From assembly GCA_002413785.1 (NCBI GenBank), contig DHXR01000034.1:1-64000 (forward strand): a stretch of 64,000 bases of DNA. The letters run 5' to 3'. The notes under the pieces are model-generated. The model saw nothing but the letters and a program-made list of their open reading frames with translations, did not search any database and had not been told where the DNA came from. This document shows positions 16,423-25,616 of this stretch, piece after piece (within the stretch, counting starts at the first letter, position 1; each line of letters opens with the position of its first letter). Origin of the DNA: Mucilaginibacter sp. UBA5151 (GTDB lineage: Bacteria; Bacteroidota; Bacteroidia; Sphingobacteriales; Sphingobacteriaceae). Made by a program: the position numbers and the translations under genes.

Positions 16423-16465
16423 AAAACTTCGTTTTAAATCAACCACTCACCCAATAAACCACTCA

Positions 16466-18637
16466 CTAATTATTCAACCAATACGTAAACTTAAACACCA
16501 GCATCCGGGTTTTAACATTGAAGGGCCTGGGCAAATAGTTATCGGTATAAACAATAAAGAAATCGGAAGCCGGACGGTAACGGTATTGCAAACGGGTATT
16601 GATATTAAAGTTGCGGCCCTGCTGGTTATACTGAAAATAGCCCGTCATGAAAAATTTATTGGTTAAGGTTACATCAACTTTCGGCCCGATCAGCCAAAAG
16701 GTGTTCCGGTTCCAGGGTGCAGGCAGTTGCAATTCACTTACGGTTGTGCTCCACTGAATATTCACAAATGGCTGAAAACGGTAACCAACGTCGGTCGCCA
16801 GGCTTATTTTTTTTCCGTTATCGTAGTATCCGCCATAATCAAAAGTGAAATCGTATGTAAACACCTTTTGGGGTACCGAGAAATAAGAAAGCTCCAAATT
16901 GTCCCAATGGCTCTTATTACCGGTTTCAAGTGAATGGCCAACATAATTTGTAGGATCAAATGGGGACAGCAATTTCACATAGTCGTGCTCTACCAAACCC
17001 GTTAATGTACTCCTGTTCCTGAAAGTAACCAGGTACGACAGGAAACTGCGGTTATCAGTCGGATTAAAAGAGCCGTCGTAGTAATCCGTAAGGTTCAGTT
17101 GCGGGCCATGGCTAAGTACCGGGCCGCCGGCAGGGAAAAAAAGGTATGCAATAACCGGGTTTAACTTAAAATAACCATGCCGGGGTACATAACCCGCTCC
17201 GGCATTGTAGTTGCCGCCCACATATTCGTACTCCCCTCCCACTGTCCAGTATTTATTTGTAAACTGAAGGTTACCTGCATCGGTAAAATCATGCCCGTTT
17301 TTGCCAGGTGTAAATGATTTTAAAATAAGTTCTTTGCCTGTCCATGCATTTGAAGCCGAAGCCAGGTTAAACTCAACCCCCATATTGGCATTGTACCTCG
17401 AATTATCGGGCTGACTTGAGGCGGGTATATCCAGGTAATTAAAAGCCTGTTTATTTACAAAAAGGAAGCCAATATTGGAGCGGGCGAATACCTTTCGCTG
17501 CAGGGCAATCACTGTAAAATTTTGTGCCGGCAACGAGTCGTTACTTGCCGTTTGCATATCCATCACCCCGATGCGCCAGTTTTTATCGAGTTTACCGCTT
17601 AGCCTGAACCCGCCGATGATGTTTGACTTTAAGCCAATTGTGCGGGAAAAAAACGGGCGAATGGATGAATAGCCAAAATTTCCAAACTGATCGCCGTTCT
17701 CTAAAAAGAACTGCCTCGTTTCAGGATAAAAAAGTTCAAAACGGCTTAAATTAATAACCTGCTTATCAGCATCCACCTGCGAAAAATCGGGATTTACCGT
17801 AACATCAAGATTGAGCGCTGAAGAAAGCGCAATTTTTGCATCAACCCCGGCATTTGCTTTTACGGCAACACGCTTATTGTCAGTATAATCTTTACTGATA
17901 CTGGTTAAGGCATAAGGGATAATTGAAATATTTGACCCCGGGTCAGGCGGCGGGGAATCCCATATCAAAGTGCCGGTATAAGCCAGCGATGCTGTAGGGA
18001 ATTGCCTGGGCACGGGCGCCCAGCTCGATTTTTCGGTAGCTTTCAGGTCATTACGGCTAAAATTAATACCCCATTCGGATATGCCCTTCTTATATCGTAT
18101 AGATTTGAAAGGGATGGCCGCCTCAAAAACGTATTTGTCAGGATAGTCCTTTACCGCCGAAACCCATTTATTGGTCCAGTTTAAGTCAACTTTTCCGCCT
18201 TCGTACATGGTGCCGTCCCATTCAGCCCCAGCGGCGTTTGACCCAAACGAATAGCCGCTGGTCTGGTCATTAAAGGTATCCATGAAGAAAATAAAATTGT
18301 CGTTTTTTTGAAAGCTGAAATCCCGCTTTAACGATTCCACCATGTTAGGGCCCGCAAGGGGTTTATAACAAATAGCCAGTATATAAATATTCTTCCCGTC
18401 ATAAGCCATCCTTACTTCGGTGCAGGCATTGGCTTTGCTGGTATCCATCGGCAATACCATACAAAAATTCTCAGCGACTGCTGCGTCCTGCCATGCCTGT
18501 TCATCTGCTATCCCATCTATGGTAATTGGAGACGTAGCCGGGCGAATATGGTAATGATATCTGGCGTTACTTTTTTGCGCATCAAGGCGCAAAATGATCA
18601 TGCAGCAAAAAAAAATCAATGTAATTCTCAATTTCAA
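16466..18637 (-). CDS. DUF5916 outer-membrane protein with N-terminal CBM9-like domain
   Basis: This 723-residue protein has a signal peptide (MKLRITLIFFCCMIILRLDA). The N-terminal domain is like family 9 carbohydrate-binding modules (ITIDGIADEQAWQDAAVAEN, VRMAYDGKNIYILAICY). The large C-terminal part has the DUF5916 pattern (VDADKQVINLSRFELFYPE, RQFFLENGDQFGNFGY) and alternating beta-strand repeats suited to an outer-membrane barrel. Family members are common in Bacteroidota, and their function is not established. It is monocistronic, and the convergent kinase gene ends 43 bp away. Confidence 0.85.
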   Translation of the reverse strand: MKLRITLIFFCCMIILRLDAQKSNARYHYHIRPATSPITIDGIADEQAWQDAAVAENFCMVLPMDTSKANACTEVRMAYDGKNIYILAICYKPLAGPNMVESLKRDFSFQKNDNFIFFMDTFNDQTSGYSFGSNAAGAEWDGTMYEGGKVDLNWTNKWVSAVKDYPDKYVFEAAIPFKSIRYKKGISEWGINFSRNDLKATEKSSWAPVPRQFPTASLAYTGTLIWDSPPPDPGSNISIIPYALTSISKDYTDNKRVAVKANAGVDAKIALSSALNLDVTVNPDFSQVDADKQVINLSRFELFYPETRQFFLENGDQFGNFGYSSIRPFFSRTIGLKSNIIGGFRLSGKLDKNWRIGVMDMQTASNDSLPAQNFTVIALQRKVFARSNIGFLFVNKQAFNYLDIPASSQPDNSRYNANMGVEFNLASASNAWTGKELILKSFTPGKNGHDFTDAGNLQFTNKYWTVGGEYEYVGGNYNAGAGYVPRHGYFKLNPVIAYLFFPAGGPVLSHGPQLNLTDYYDGSFNPTDNRSFLSYLVTFRNRSTLTGLVEHDYVKLLSPFDPTNYVGHSLETGNKSHWDNLELSYFSVPQKVFTYDFTFDYGGYYDNGKKISLATDVGYRFQPFVNIQWSTTVSELQLPAPWNRNTFWLIGPKVDVTLTNKFFMTGYFQYNQQGRNFNINTRLQYRYRPASDFFIVYTDNYLPRPFNVKTRMLVFKFTYWLNN

Positions 18638-18902
18638 ATCCGGGCAGTTTTAGCTATTTTTAGTTTAAATTTTGGGGTTTTAGCTAGAACAAGGGCAATT
18701 TAATACACTTTTTCCTAATCATAGCCTCGTATCAATCTATTTACATATCGAATAAGCAACTTTATCTAAAATATCACTCATTTAACCACAAATTTGTTAG
18801 TAAATGCCATTTGTTGGTAAGTTTTCGTCAATAAATAATGTTTTTGGTGAAAAAAATATGTTAAATATTTGTTAAAAATTAGTCTGTTAACTCCATAGTT
18901 TT
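18638..18902. other. AT-rich upstream region of the DUF5916 gene
   Basis: This is the 5' region of the minus-strand DUF5916 gene. Nothing else is visible until the TATATTTG motif at 18903 that begins the putative sRNA. Confidence 0.3.
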
Positions 18903-19008
18903 TATATTTGTGCAATTATTATTATCGGTATAACCAATTAGTTCTTTATGATAAATAATGAGGTCAGTTACTTAGAAAAGAGTGAGCGTCAGCTTCCTCT
19001 TTTTTTTG
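18903..19008 (+). ncRNA. Putative small RNA (promoter -7 element plus intrinsic terminator)
   Basis: A TATATTTG element (18903-18910) is followed about 65 bp later by a strong terminator hairpin. Arms 18977-18987 and 18992-19002 pair with one mismatch around loop GTCA and run into T8. A transcript of about 90 nt would result. It lies between two minus-strand genes and cannot be explained as the leader of either. An overlapping 21-codon frame from ATG 18948 (MINNEVSYLEKSERQLPLFF...) runs into the terminator and stops at 19011-19013. It could be a tiny peptide or chance. No -33 TTG at canonical spacing is seen. Confidence 0.45.
18977..19008 (+). terminator. Intrinsic terminator
   Basis: This is an eleven-position stem (one mismatch) AAAGAGTGAGC/GCTTCCTCTTT with tetraloop GTCA, immediately followed by a T-run on the plus strand. 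Confidence 0.7.
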
Positions 19009-19024
19009 TTTAAGGGTGTTTTAA

Positions 19025-20176
19025 TTATTTCAACACCTTATTTATCTCGTCCAGCAAATATCCTTTCAGGTCCGAATCATATTCCCAAAACATCGCACCT
19101 CCCATCTTTTGTTGTTTGACATATTTGCATTTTTTCTTTACCGACCATTCATCGTCAAACGTTATAAACTGCCGGGTTAAAGGGTTAAAAATATAATCGG
19201 CTTTCGCATGCCTGTCGCGATAGACTTTAAACCCCGGGATTTTTAAAACACTATCCTTAATGGTCGAATAACCATAGCCTCTTGTATATGTGGCCACGGA
19301 ATCGCCCAGGCCCCTTGCGCCATCAACCAGGATGTTGGCTTTGCCATAAAAGGCTATCCCCATCACCAGCTTGCCGGCGGGAACACCTGCCGCCTTAAAC
19401 ACAGCTACTCCGTTATCGGCATTATTATGCGCCTTATATGATTTTGATTGATATAGACCGGTATGATGCGAGGCGATATGTTCCCGTGAATAATCGTATG
19501 TCATCAGATTAATATAATCCAGGTATTTTTGTACTTCTGCCATTTCGGTATTGTCAACAAAGGCTTTAAACGCCCCCACAGCTGTAGTTAAAAGGTATTT
19601 TTTACCAGTTTGCTTTTGCAGGTCATCCAATTGCCGGCGGAGTTCCTTAAACATAAGGGTATAGTTCCGTTTGTCTTCCGGACGGTAAATATTTCCTTTG
19701 TCACCAGGTTGACCCGGATATTCCCAATCGATATCAATACCATCCATGTCATATTTTTTTATGATACCGACGGCGCTTGCAGCAAAACCCTGCCTGGAAG
19801 TGTCAGACAATACTGCATCCGAGAATTTCCCGCTCCAGGTCCATCCGCCAATCGAAATTAAAATTTTCAGGGCGGGGTTTTGCTTTTTAAGCAGGTTTAA
19901 ATGCCGGAAATTAATGGTATCCGTTGCCTCTTTGTGAAGCCAGGCCCGGTTATTTTTAATATCCACAAATGCATAATTGATATGCGTAAGTTTTCCGGCA
20001 TCTATCAGTTCGGTTTTCACCAGCCCCCTGAAGCCGCCTATATAACCGATTATCACCTTGTTTGATTGCGCCTGAAGGTAGCCGGCGGGCAAAAATAAAC
20101 ACCAAAACATTCCCAATATAAATACAGGAAATTTGGCGTGCGATTGAATAAATACCTCAAATTGTTTTGTCAGCAT
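19025..20176 (-). CDS. Glycoside hydrolase family 18 chitinase-like protein
   Basis: This secreted GH18 enzyme has 383 residues from ATG 20176. An upstream frame start at 20209 would overlap the preceding gene, and 20176 lies one base after that gene's stop. The leader contains a hydrophobic export segment ending LPAGYLQAQ. The barrel shows VIIGYIGGF, SIGGWTWSG and the catalytic DGIDIDWEYPG motif, in which the last Glu is the proton donor. C-terminal motifs YDSDLKG and MGGAMFWEY fit GH18. It probably hydrolyses beta-1,4-GlcNAc polymers. It is coupled to an acyltransferase gene that may act on GlcNAc sugars. Confidence 0.93.
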   Translation of the reverse strand: MLTKQFEVFIQSHAKFPVFILGMFWCLFLPAGYLQAQSNKVIIGYIGGFRGLVKTELIDAGKLTHINYAFVDIKNNRAWLHKEATDTINFRHLNLLKKQNPALKILISIGGWTWSGKFSDAVLSDTSRQGFAASAVGIIKKYDMDGIDIDWEYPGQPGDKGNIYRPEDKRNYTLMFKELRRQLDDLQKQTGKKYLLTTAVGAFKAFVDNTEMAEVQKYLDYINLMTYDYSREHIASHHTGLYQSKSYKAHNNADNGVAVFKAAGVPAGKLVMGIAFYGKANILVDGARGLGDSVATYTRGYGYSTIKDSVLKIPGFKVYRDRHAKADYIFNPLTRQFITFDDEWSVKKKCKYVKQQKMGGAMFWEYDSDLKGYLLDEINKVLK

Positions 20177-20177
20177 A

Positions 20178-21350
20178 TTATATTTTAAGTCTGAGCCTTC
20201 CTTTCTCAAGGAAACCGGTAATGATAATCACAATAAATGAAACCGCGAATGAGCGGATAACGCCGCCGGTACCGAAGTTTAAAAAATGGGGATAGTTGAA
20301 ATCAGCAATATAAAAAACGGCAACAATTATATAGGGGATCAGGTAGCAGGTAAGGGTACTTGTACCGGCGGGTTTGATAATTTTAAACCAGTGTTTTTTC
20401 CCCTTTACATCAATCAGCCAAATCATTAACTCAAAAAACAGGATACCTATACCTGTGCATATAAAAACCCATGCGGGGGTTGAATGTATTTTTGAAATGC
20501 CTTCGGTGTAGGGGCGCACAAAAAACCCAAGTGCTATCAAAGCAATTCCAGCTATGGTAAATATCAGCCATACCCTGCTATAACTACCTTTGGCAATAAG
20601 CTTTGCATATAATAACGATACCAACGCCCCGAACATCATTAACGAAACTGACGCGCCGTCATTAATAACCCATATTGTATAATCAAACCACCCGGCGTGC
20701 ATGCCAACGTTAATGCCAACCAGCAAAAGCATTGCAATAACCAATACGGTAAAATTGCCTCTTACCAGCAGATAAATACCTGCGCAAACCAGGTATGCCC
20801 ATCCTATGATACCTAAAATACCCCACCACGATGGCGCTAAGCCTTTCGGTGCTGCCATAGTACCGCCTTTGTACAGCAATGCGAGAACAACAAGCGTGGC
20901 TACACCTATCCCTATAAGCGCGTATTTCTTAGCTTTCGCCAATGTTTCAGGATAATCGAGCCAGACCAGGAAAAAACTTAAGGTTAACAGGAGCTCCCAT
21001 ACGCCCAGAGGTAAAATGGCAGCAGCTGAATTATACTCTTCCATATTGGCATGAAAAAAGCCCATTGCTATCAGCGCAAATGAACGCAGCAAAATATAAC
21101 CGGCGATTTTCCCAAAGGAATCGCCCTTGTCTAACCTCCTCCCTATGGCAAGGGGTATTGATAAACCTGCTATGAATAAAAACAAAGGGAAAATAGAATC
21201 GGCGAAATGCATACCGTCTTCATTGTCCTTCACATGATCAATCCAGGCCGGAACATCACGCACCCCACTGAGGTCGTTCACAAAAATCATAAAAAACATA
21301 TTGATTGCGCGGAAAACATCGATAGAAAGCAGGCGCTTTGGTTGAAGCAT
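20178..21350 (-). CDS. DUF5009 / HGSNAT-like membrane acyltransferase
   Basis: This 390-residue polytopic membrane protein begins LQPKRLLSIDVFRAINMFFM, the start typical of DUF5009 and heparan-alpha-glucosaminide N-acetyltransferase-like proteins (R-x-x-S-x-D-x-x-R). About ten hydrophobic segments follow, with FADSIFPLFLFIAGLSIPLA near the N-terminus. It probably acetylates or otherwise acylates amino-sugars at the membrane. Its stop is one base before the GH18 chitinase start, so the two form an operon and a joint role in amino-sugar use is likely. Confidence 0.85.
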   Translation of the reverse strand: MLQPKRLLSIDVFRAINMFFMIFVNDLSGVRDVPAWIDHVKDNEDGMHFADSIFPLFLFIAGLSIPLAIGRRLDKGDSFGKIAGYILLRSFALIAMGFFHANMEEYNSAAAILPLGVWELLLTLSFFLVWLDYPETLAKAKKYALIGIGVATLVVLALLYKGGTMAAPKGLAPSWWGILGIIGWAYLVCAGIYLLVRGNFTVLVIAMLLLVGINVGMHAGWFDYTIWVINDGASVSLMMFGALVSLLYAKLIAKGSYSRVWLIFTIAGIALIALGFFVRPYTEGISKIHSTPAWVFICTGIGILFFELMIWLIDVKGKKHWFKIIKPAGTSTLTCYLIPYIIVAVFYIADFNYPHFLNFGTGGVIRSFAVSFIVIIITGFLEKGRLRLKI

Positions 21351-21410
21351 AACAACACGATTAATCAGTTTAACAGTATCAGAATTTAAATATACTCGCT
21401 ATTATTTGAA

Positions 21411-21437
21411 TGTTCTTTTTTAAATTTTAAAAGAACA
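21411..21437. promoter_or_regulatory. Inverted repeat between DUF5009 and higA genes
   Basis: TGTTCTTTT (21411-21419) and AAAAGAACA (21429-21437) form a perfect 9-base inverted repeat 77 bp before higA. It could be the operator bound by this Xre-type antitoxin. This is inferred from position. Confidence 0.4.
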
Positions 21438-21513
21438 GGGTTTTTACAAACATTTTTTGATATTATTGAAAAACAAATCTGTTTAAAACTATCTTATCAT
21501 TAACAGAGCGCTC

Positions 21514-21807
21514 ATGGAAAAACTACCTGATATACACCCCGGCGAAATATTACTGGAGGAGTTTTTAATTCCCCTTAAAATCCCCCCCTACAGACTGGCT
21601 AAAGAAACCAACATCCCGCAAACCCGTATTTCCGAAATAATTAAAGGAAATCGCAGGGTTACTGCTGACACTGCATTGAGATTAAGCCAGTTCTTTGGTA
21701 ATTCTGCAAAATTTTGGCTTGGCCTGCAGGATGAATTTGACCTGGAACTGGAATCAGATAAAAAACGGGAAGAACTGTACCATATTAAGCCCTTTGCCGC
21801 TGCTTAA
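21514..21807 (+). CDS. higA: HigA-family antitoxin (Xre-type HTH), apparently orphan
   Basis: This 97-residue protein opens with the family signature IHPGEILLEEFL. A helix-turn-helix (YRLAKETNIPQTRISEIIKG, NRRVTADTALRLSQFFG) and FWLGLQDEFDLE follow. HigA antitoxins neutralise HigB mRNA interferases and repress their own promoter. No HigB-like toxin gene is visible in the 160 bp upstream or downstream, so this is an orphan copy. It may act as a plain repressor or neutralise a toxin encoded elsewhere. Confidence 0.88.
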   Translation: MEKLPDIHPGEILLEEFLIPLKIPPYRLAKETNIPQTRISEIIKGNRRVTADTALRLSQFFGNSAKFWLGLQDEFDLELESDKKREELYHIKPFAAA

Positions 21808-21951
21808 AAATAACCGCAATAGCTGGGTTTTTGATTGGTTTAATAGTTACGCCTCTGTTGTTTGTGCGAACCAGGGTTGAAGAATCATGATTTTTTCCTC
21901 CATACCCTAAAAAAGAGCACAACAAGCAACAAAATTAAATAAATCAACGGC

Positions 21952-22686
21952 TCAGACAATACTCAACACCTCCTCCAGCACTTCATGCGAACGCACATGC
22001 CCAAAGCCTTCCGTATGGAGGGCATAATATTCCAATAATTTATGGACGAGGTAGCGGCGATTGTCGTTGCTTAGTTTTAATGTTGTGATGTTTTCAAAAC
22101 TGCATTCCAGCAGGGCGGTAAAGTTTTGGGTATTTGGCGGCGAAAGGTATAAGGCATGATCTGGTTTATACTTTAAGAACACGCCATTTTTTAAATCGAA
22201 ATAATCAGCTTCACCTGCAAGATAGCGGTCGGGGTAAAAACCCAGGTAACGCGTTAGCTGAATTAAAAACAACAGGTGAAAATTTGCCAGGCCATCGTCG
22301 CCCTGATGATCAAGCCATTCGATGGCGCTGAAAATAAATCCAAACAAATTTTCATCAGCCGATTGCAGTCTTACGGCTTTATACAAAACCTCGTTTAAAA
22401 ATATAGCCAGGCTGCTTTTTATCACATCATACGGAATAGTTTGTAATTGCGGCGAGTTTTTAAGTTCCCTGATCCGCTGAATATTGCCGGTATTTTTATG
22501 ATATACCACCATATCCAGCAAATGGAGCGGCTGGAGCATATTGCGTGAAATTTTTGCCTTTGGCTTTTTTGCACCGTTCACCAGGTAGGATTGCAGTCCG
22601 AACTTTTCAGTAAACACCTGTACTATCACACTGCTCTCGCCAAAGTCTGTGGTTTTAAAAACTATTCCGCGGGTTTTATGCAACAT
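21952..22686 (-). CDS. recO: DNA repair protein RecO
   Basis: This 244-residue protein has the N-terminal OB-fold start MLHKTRGIVFKTTDFGESS, and VFTEKFGLQSYLVNGAKKPK typical of RecO. A helical C-terminal domain follows. The zinc-binding cysteines of some RecO proteins are absent, as in many Bacteroidota. RecO loads RecA on SSB-coated DNA together with RecR. It starts one base after the stop of the diacylglycerol kinase gene, forming a tight two-gene unit. Confidence 0.9.
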   Translation of the reverse strand: MLHKTRGIVFKTTDFGESSVIVQVFTEKFGLQSYLVNGAKKPKAKISRNMLQPLHLLDMVVYHKNTGNIQRIRELKNSPQLQTIPYDVIKSSLAIFLNEVLYKAVRLQSADENLFGFIFSAIEWLDHQGDDGLANFHLLFLIQLTRYLGFYPDRYLAGEADYFDLKNGVFLKYKPDHALYLSPPNTQNFTALLECSFENITTLKLSNDNRRYLVHKLLEYYALHTEGFGHVRSHEVLEEVLSIV

Positions 22687-22687
22687 A

Positions 22688-23044
22688 TTAAAAGAGCAAC
22701 AACAGCTTTGGTAAAAAAATAATCAAGCCGGTAATTACAGCGAAAACAGCGGCAATCACAACGGCGCCCGCGCTCATGTCTTTAACCTTGCCGGCTTTTT
22801 CGTTAAAGTCCGGCGAAACCAGGTCGGTAAGCGTTTCAATGGCCGAATTAAATAGTTCGGCCGTAAGCACCAGCGAAATACAAAGCATAACCCATTGCCA
22901 TTCGCCGGCTGAAATATGCAGGGCAAACCCTGTTATAACAGCTACAATGGTTGCGCCCAAATGTATCCTGAAGTTCAGCTGGGTGGCAGTGGCAAATGCA
23001 AGCCCTTTAAAAGCATAGCCGAAACTGCGGATTAGTTTTTTCAT
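22688..23044 (-). CDS. Diacylglycerol kinase family protein (DgkA-like)
   Basis: This 118-residue membrane protein has three helices and the family motifs LNFRIHLGA, LTAELFNSAIETLTDL and KVKDMSAGAVV. These carry the catalytic Glu and Asp/Asn residues of prokaryotic DgkA and undecaprenol kinases. It phosphorylates diacylglycerol or undecaprenol at the inner membrane. It is upstream of recO with a one-base gap. Its start lies 120 bp from the divergent exporter gene. Confidence 0.92.
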   Translation of the reverse strand: MKKLIRSFGYAFKGLAFATATQLNFRIHLGATIVAVITGFALHISAGEWQWVMLCISLVLTAELFNSAIETLTDLVSPDFNEKAGKVKDMSAGAVVIAAVFAVITGLIIFLPKLLLLF

Positions 23045-23164
23045 TTGTAAAACAAAAATTCAATTCTATAGGTTACAAATCTGCACATTTGAAAAACATT
23101 GTCACAATATCATTTTCATAAATACCATCGTAAATCTATTTTCGTAGTTTAGCCATTCTAATTA

Positions 23165-25519
23165 ATGCCCTATAAAATAATGTTCTGGAAGAAACTTGCT
23201 GATCTCATTCTAAAAAATCGTTTAGCCATTCTGGCAATTATCGCCCTGTCAAGTGTTTTTATGGGCTACCAGGCCAGCAAAGTACGTATCACCTTTAATG
23301 GCGGAAAAGTACTGCCTGTTACCGATTCCGCATATATCAGGTATGCTCAGTTTAAAAAAATGTTCGGGCAGGATGCCAGTACAATGGTCATTGGTTTCAA
23401 ATCATCCAGCATATTTGACAAGGATGTATTTAACGACTGGAACCAGATCGGCAGCCGGGTTCAGCATATCAAGGGTGTTAAAGCAGTTGTCTCTGTTGCA
23501 AACCTTTACAACCTGGAAAAGGATACCGTTGAACACCGCTTTGTACTAAAGCCAATGGTCGATCATCCGTTAAACACAAACAAGGCAGTTGACAGCATAA
23601 AACAGTTGATATTTTCCCTCCCTTTTTATAAAGGGCTTATTTTAAGCGATGACAAGCAATCCACCTTAATGGCCATTACCTTTGATGATAAAATTTTAAA
23701 TACGCCCAAACGTGTCCCTATCATTAATGCCATATTAAAAGAAGGAAAAGAATTTGATCAAAAAAATCATATCCAGGTACATTATTCCGGTTTGCCGCTT
23801 ATCCGTACTGTTGCCGCCGATTTAATGAAGCGGGAGTTTTCGCTGTTCCTGGGCTTGTCATTACTCATTACGGCATTCATCTTACTGGTTATTTTCAGGT
23901 CAGGCTATCCGGTTATTTTCCCGGTGATCATCGTATTGCTTGGAGTTACCTGGGCACTTGGCATATTGGTTTTAATGCACTTTGAAATTACCATACTCAC
24001 GGGTATTATACCGGCGCTGGTGGTAATTATCGGCGTCCCTAACAGCATTTTTATTTTAAACAAGTACTACTACGAATTTGGTATAACGGGCAACAAATTG
24101 ACGGCCTTGCATACTGTAATTGAAAAAGTTGGGATAACCACCTTTATTGCAAATGTTACTACAGCAATAGGCTTTGGCGTATTATATTTCACAAACAGCG
24201 AATTGTTAACACAATTTGGCCAGGTTGCTTCCATCAGCATTATGGTAACATTTGCCCTGAGCCTGGTGCTGGTGCCAATTATTTTCAGCTATTTACCTAA
24301 CCCCAAGCCCAAACAAAGCGGCATTAAGGACCGTAAGCTGATGCAAATCGTATTAATAAAATTAGATCACCTGGTACATAACCATCGTAAAGCTATTTAC
24401 ATCATTACAGCGCTCCTGGTGGCAATTTGCCTGTACGGCCTGTCATTGATCAAAGTGAACGGTTACGTGGTGGACGATTTGCCGAAAAGCAGTAATACAC
24501 TTAGCGACCTTCAATTTTTTGAAGCCAATTTTAAAGGGGTTTTGCCGCTGGAAGTGAGTATCGATACGAAACGCAAGAACGGCGTAATGAACCAGGCTGT
24601 AATCCGTAAAGTTGAAAAACTGGAGTCCCTCATCTCTTCCTACCCCGAGTTTAGCCGTTCGCTATCGCTGATCCAGGCTTTGAAATTTTCTACCCAGGCG
24701 TTTTACGGCGGCAATCGTAATTATTACCGCCTGCCCGAAGGGTTTGAACAGGGCTTTATATTAAGTTATGCGGGTAAATCGGGTAAAAACACCAATATAC
24801 TGCATAATTATATCGACAGTACAAAACAGTTCACCAGGGCAAGTTTCGAGATGGTTGATGTTGGTTCAAGCAAAATGAATACTGTTTTAGCCAGTTTACA
24901 ACCCCGTATCGATTCGATCTTTAACCCTGAAAAATACCATGTTGAATTAACAGGATCGAGCATCATTTTTATAAAGGGGGCCAATTATATGGTTAAAAAC
25001 CTTTACGAAAGCCTCGCACTGGCCATATTTTTGATTGCAGGGGTTATGTGGATATTATTCAGGGGCCTGAGAATGATCGTTATTTCACTGTTGCCAAACC
25101 TTATCCCGCTGGTAATAACGGCCGGGATCATGGGCTTTTTCGGCATTCCGCTAAAACCCTCAACCATACTTATTTTTAGTATAGCCATGGGGATCTCATC
25201 CGACCAAACTATTTACTTTATCACCCGGTACAGGCATGAATTACGCGATACCAAAAAAAGTATTTCAAAAATCGTGTCAGACACCATCCGCGAAACGGGC
25301 ATCAGCATGATTTATATTGCCATCGTACTTTTCTTTGGTTTTGGGATATTCTCCTTCTCCACTTTTGGCAGCGTTAAAGCATTGGGCATTTTATTATCGG
25401 TAACCTTATTGGTGGCTATGGTGAGCAACCTCACCTTATTGCCTGCATTTTTATTAAGTCTGGAACACAGAAAGAAAAAAGAGAAGGTAAAAAGTGAAAG
25501 CGTAAAAGCGAAAGCTTAA
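23165..25519 (+). CDS. MMPL/RND-superfamily exporter
   Basis: This 784-residue protein has the two-fold RND layout. There is one N-terminal helix and a large periplasmic loop (about 40-215), then a five-helix bundle with LLITAFILLVIFRSGYPVIF and a sterol-sensing-like region (GIIPALVVIIGVPNSIFIL). This pattern repeats in the second half, ending with MGISSDQTIYFITRYRHEL. This is the MMPL/HpnN class that moves lipids or hydrophobic compounds out of the inner membrane. The start could also be ATG 23180, five codons in. It is divergent from dgkA. The substrate is not evident. Confidence 0.87.
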   Translation: MPYKIMFWKKLADLILKNRLAILAIIALSSVFMGYQASKVRITFNGGKVLPVTDSAYIRYAQFKKMFGQDASTMVIGFKSSSIFDKDVFNDWNQIGSRVQHIKGVKAVVSVANLYNLEKDTVEHRFVLKPMVDHPLNTNKAVDSIKQLIFSLPFYKGLILSDDKQSTLMAITFDDKILNTPKRVPIINAILKEGKEFDQKNHIQVHYSGLPLIRTVAADLMKREFSLFLGLSLLITAFILLVIFRSGYPVIFPVIIVLLGVTWALGILVLMHFEITILTGIIPALVVIIGVPNSIFILNKYYYEFGITGNKLTALHTVIEKVGITTFIANVTTAIGFGVLYFTNSELLTQFGQVASISIMVTFALSLVLVPIIFSYLPNPKPKQSGIKDRKLMQIVLIKLDHLVHNHRKAIYIITALLVAICLYGLSLIKVNGYVVDDLPKSSNTLSDLQFFEANFKGVLPLEVSIDTKRKNGVMNQAVIRKVEKLESLISSYPEFSRSLSLIQALKFSTQAFYGGNRNYYRLPEGFEQGFILSYAGKSGKNTNILHNYIDSTKQFTRASFEMVDVGSSKMNTVLASLQPRIDSIFNPEKYHVELTGSSIIFIKGANYMVKNLYESLALAIFLIAGVMWILFRGLRMIVISLLPNLIPLVITAGIMGFFGIPLKPSTILIFSIAMGISSDQTIYFITRYRHELRDTKKSISKIVSDTIRETGISMIYIAIVLFFGFGIFSFSTFGSVKALGILLSVTLLVAMVSNLTLLPAFLLSLEHRKKKEKVKSESVKAKA

Positions 25520-25616
25520 TATTTTCATCCTTTACTTATTTAAGCAATTTTTTTATAGTAAGTTAAAACAGTTTCTACAAATTACAGGTTATAGCTTACA
25601 CCATTAAGTTGTTACC

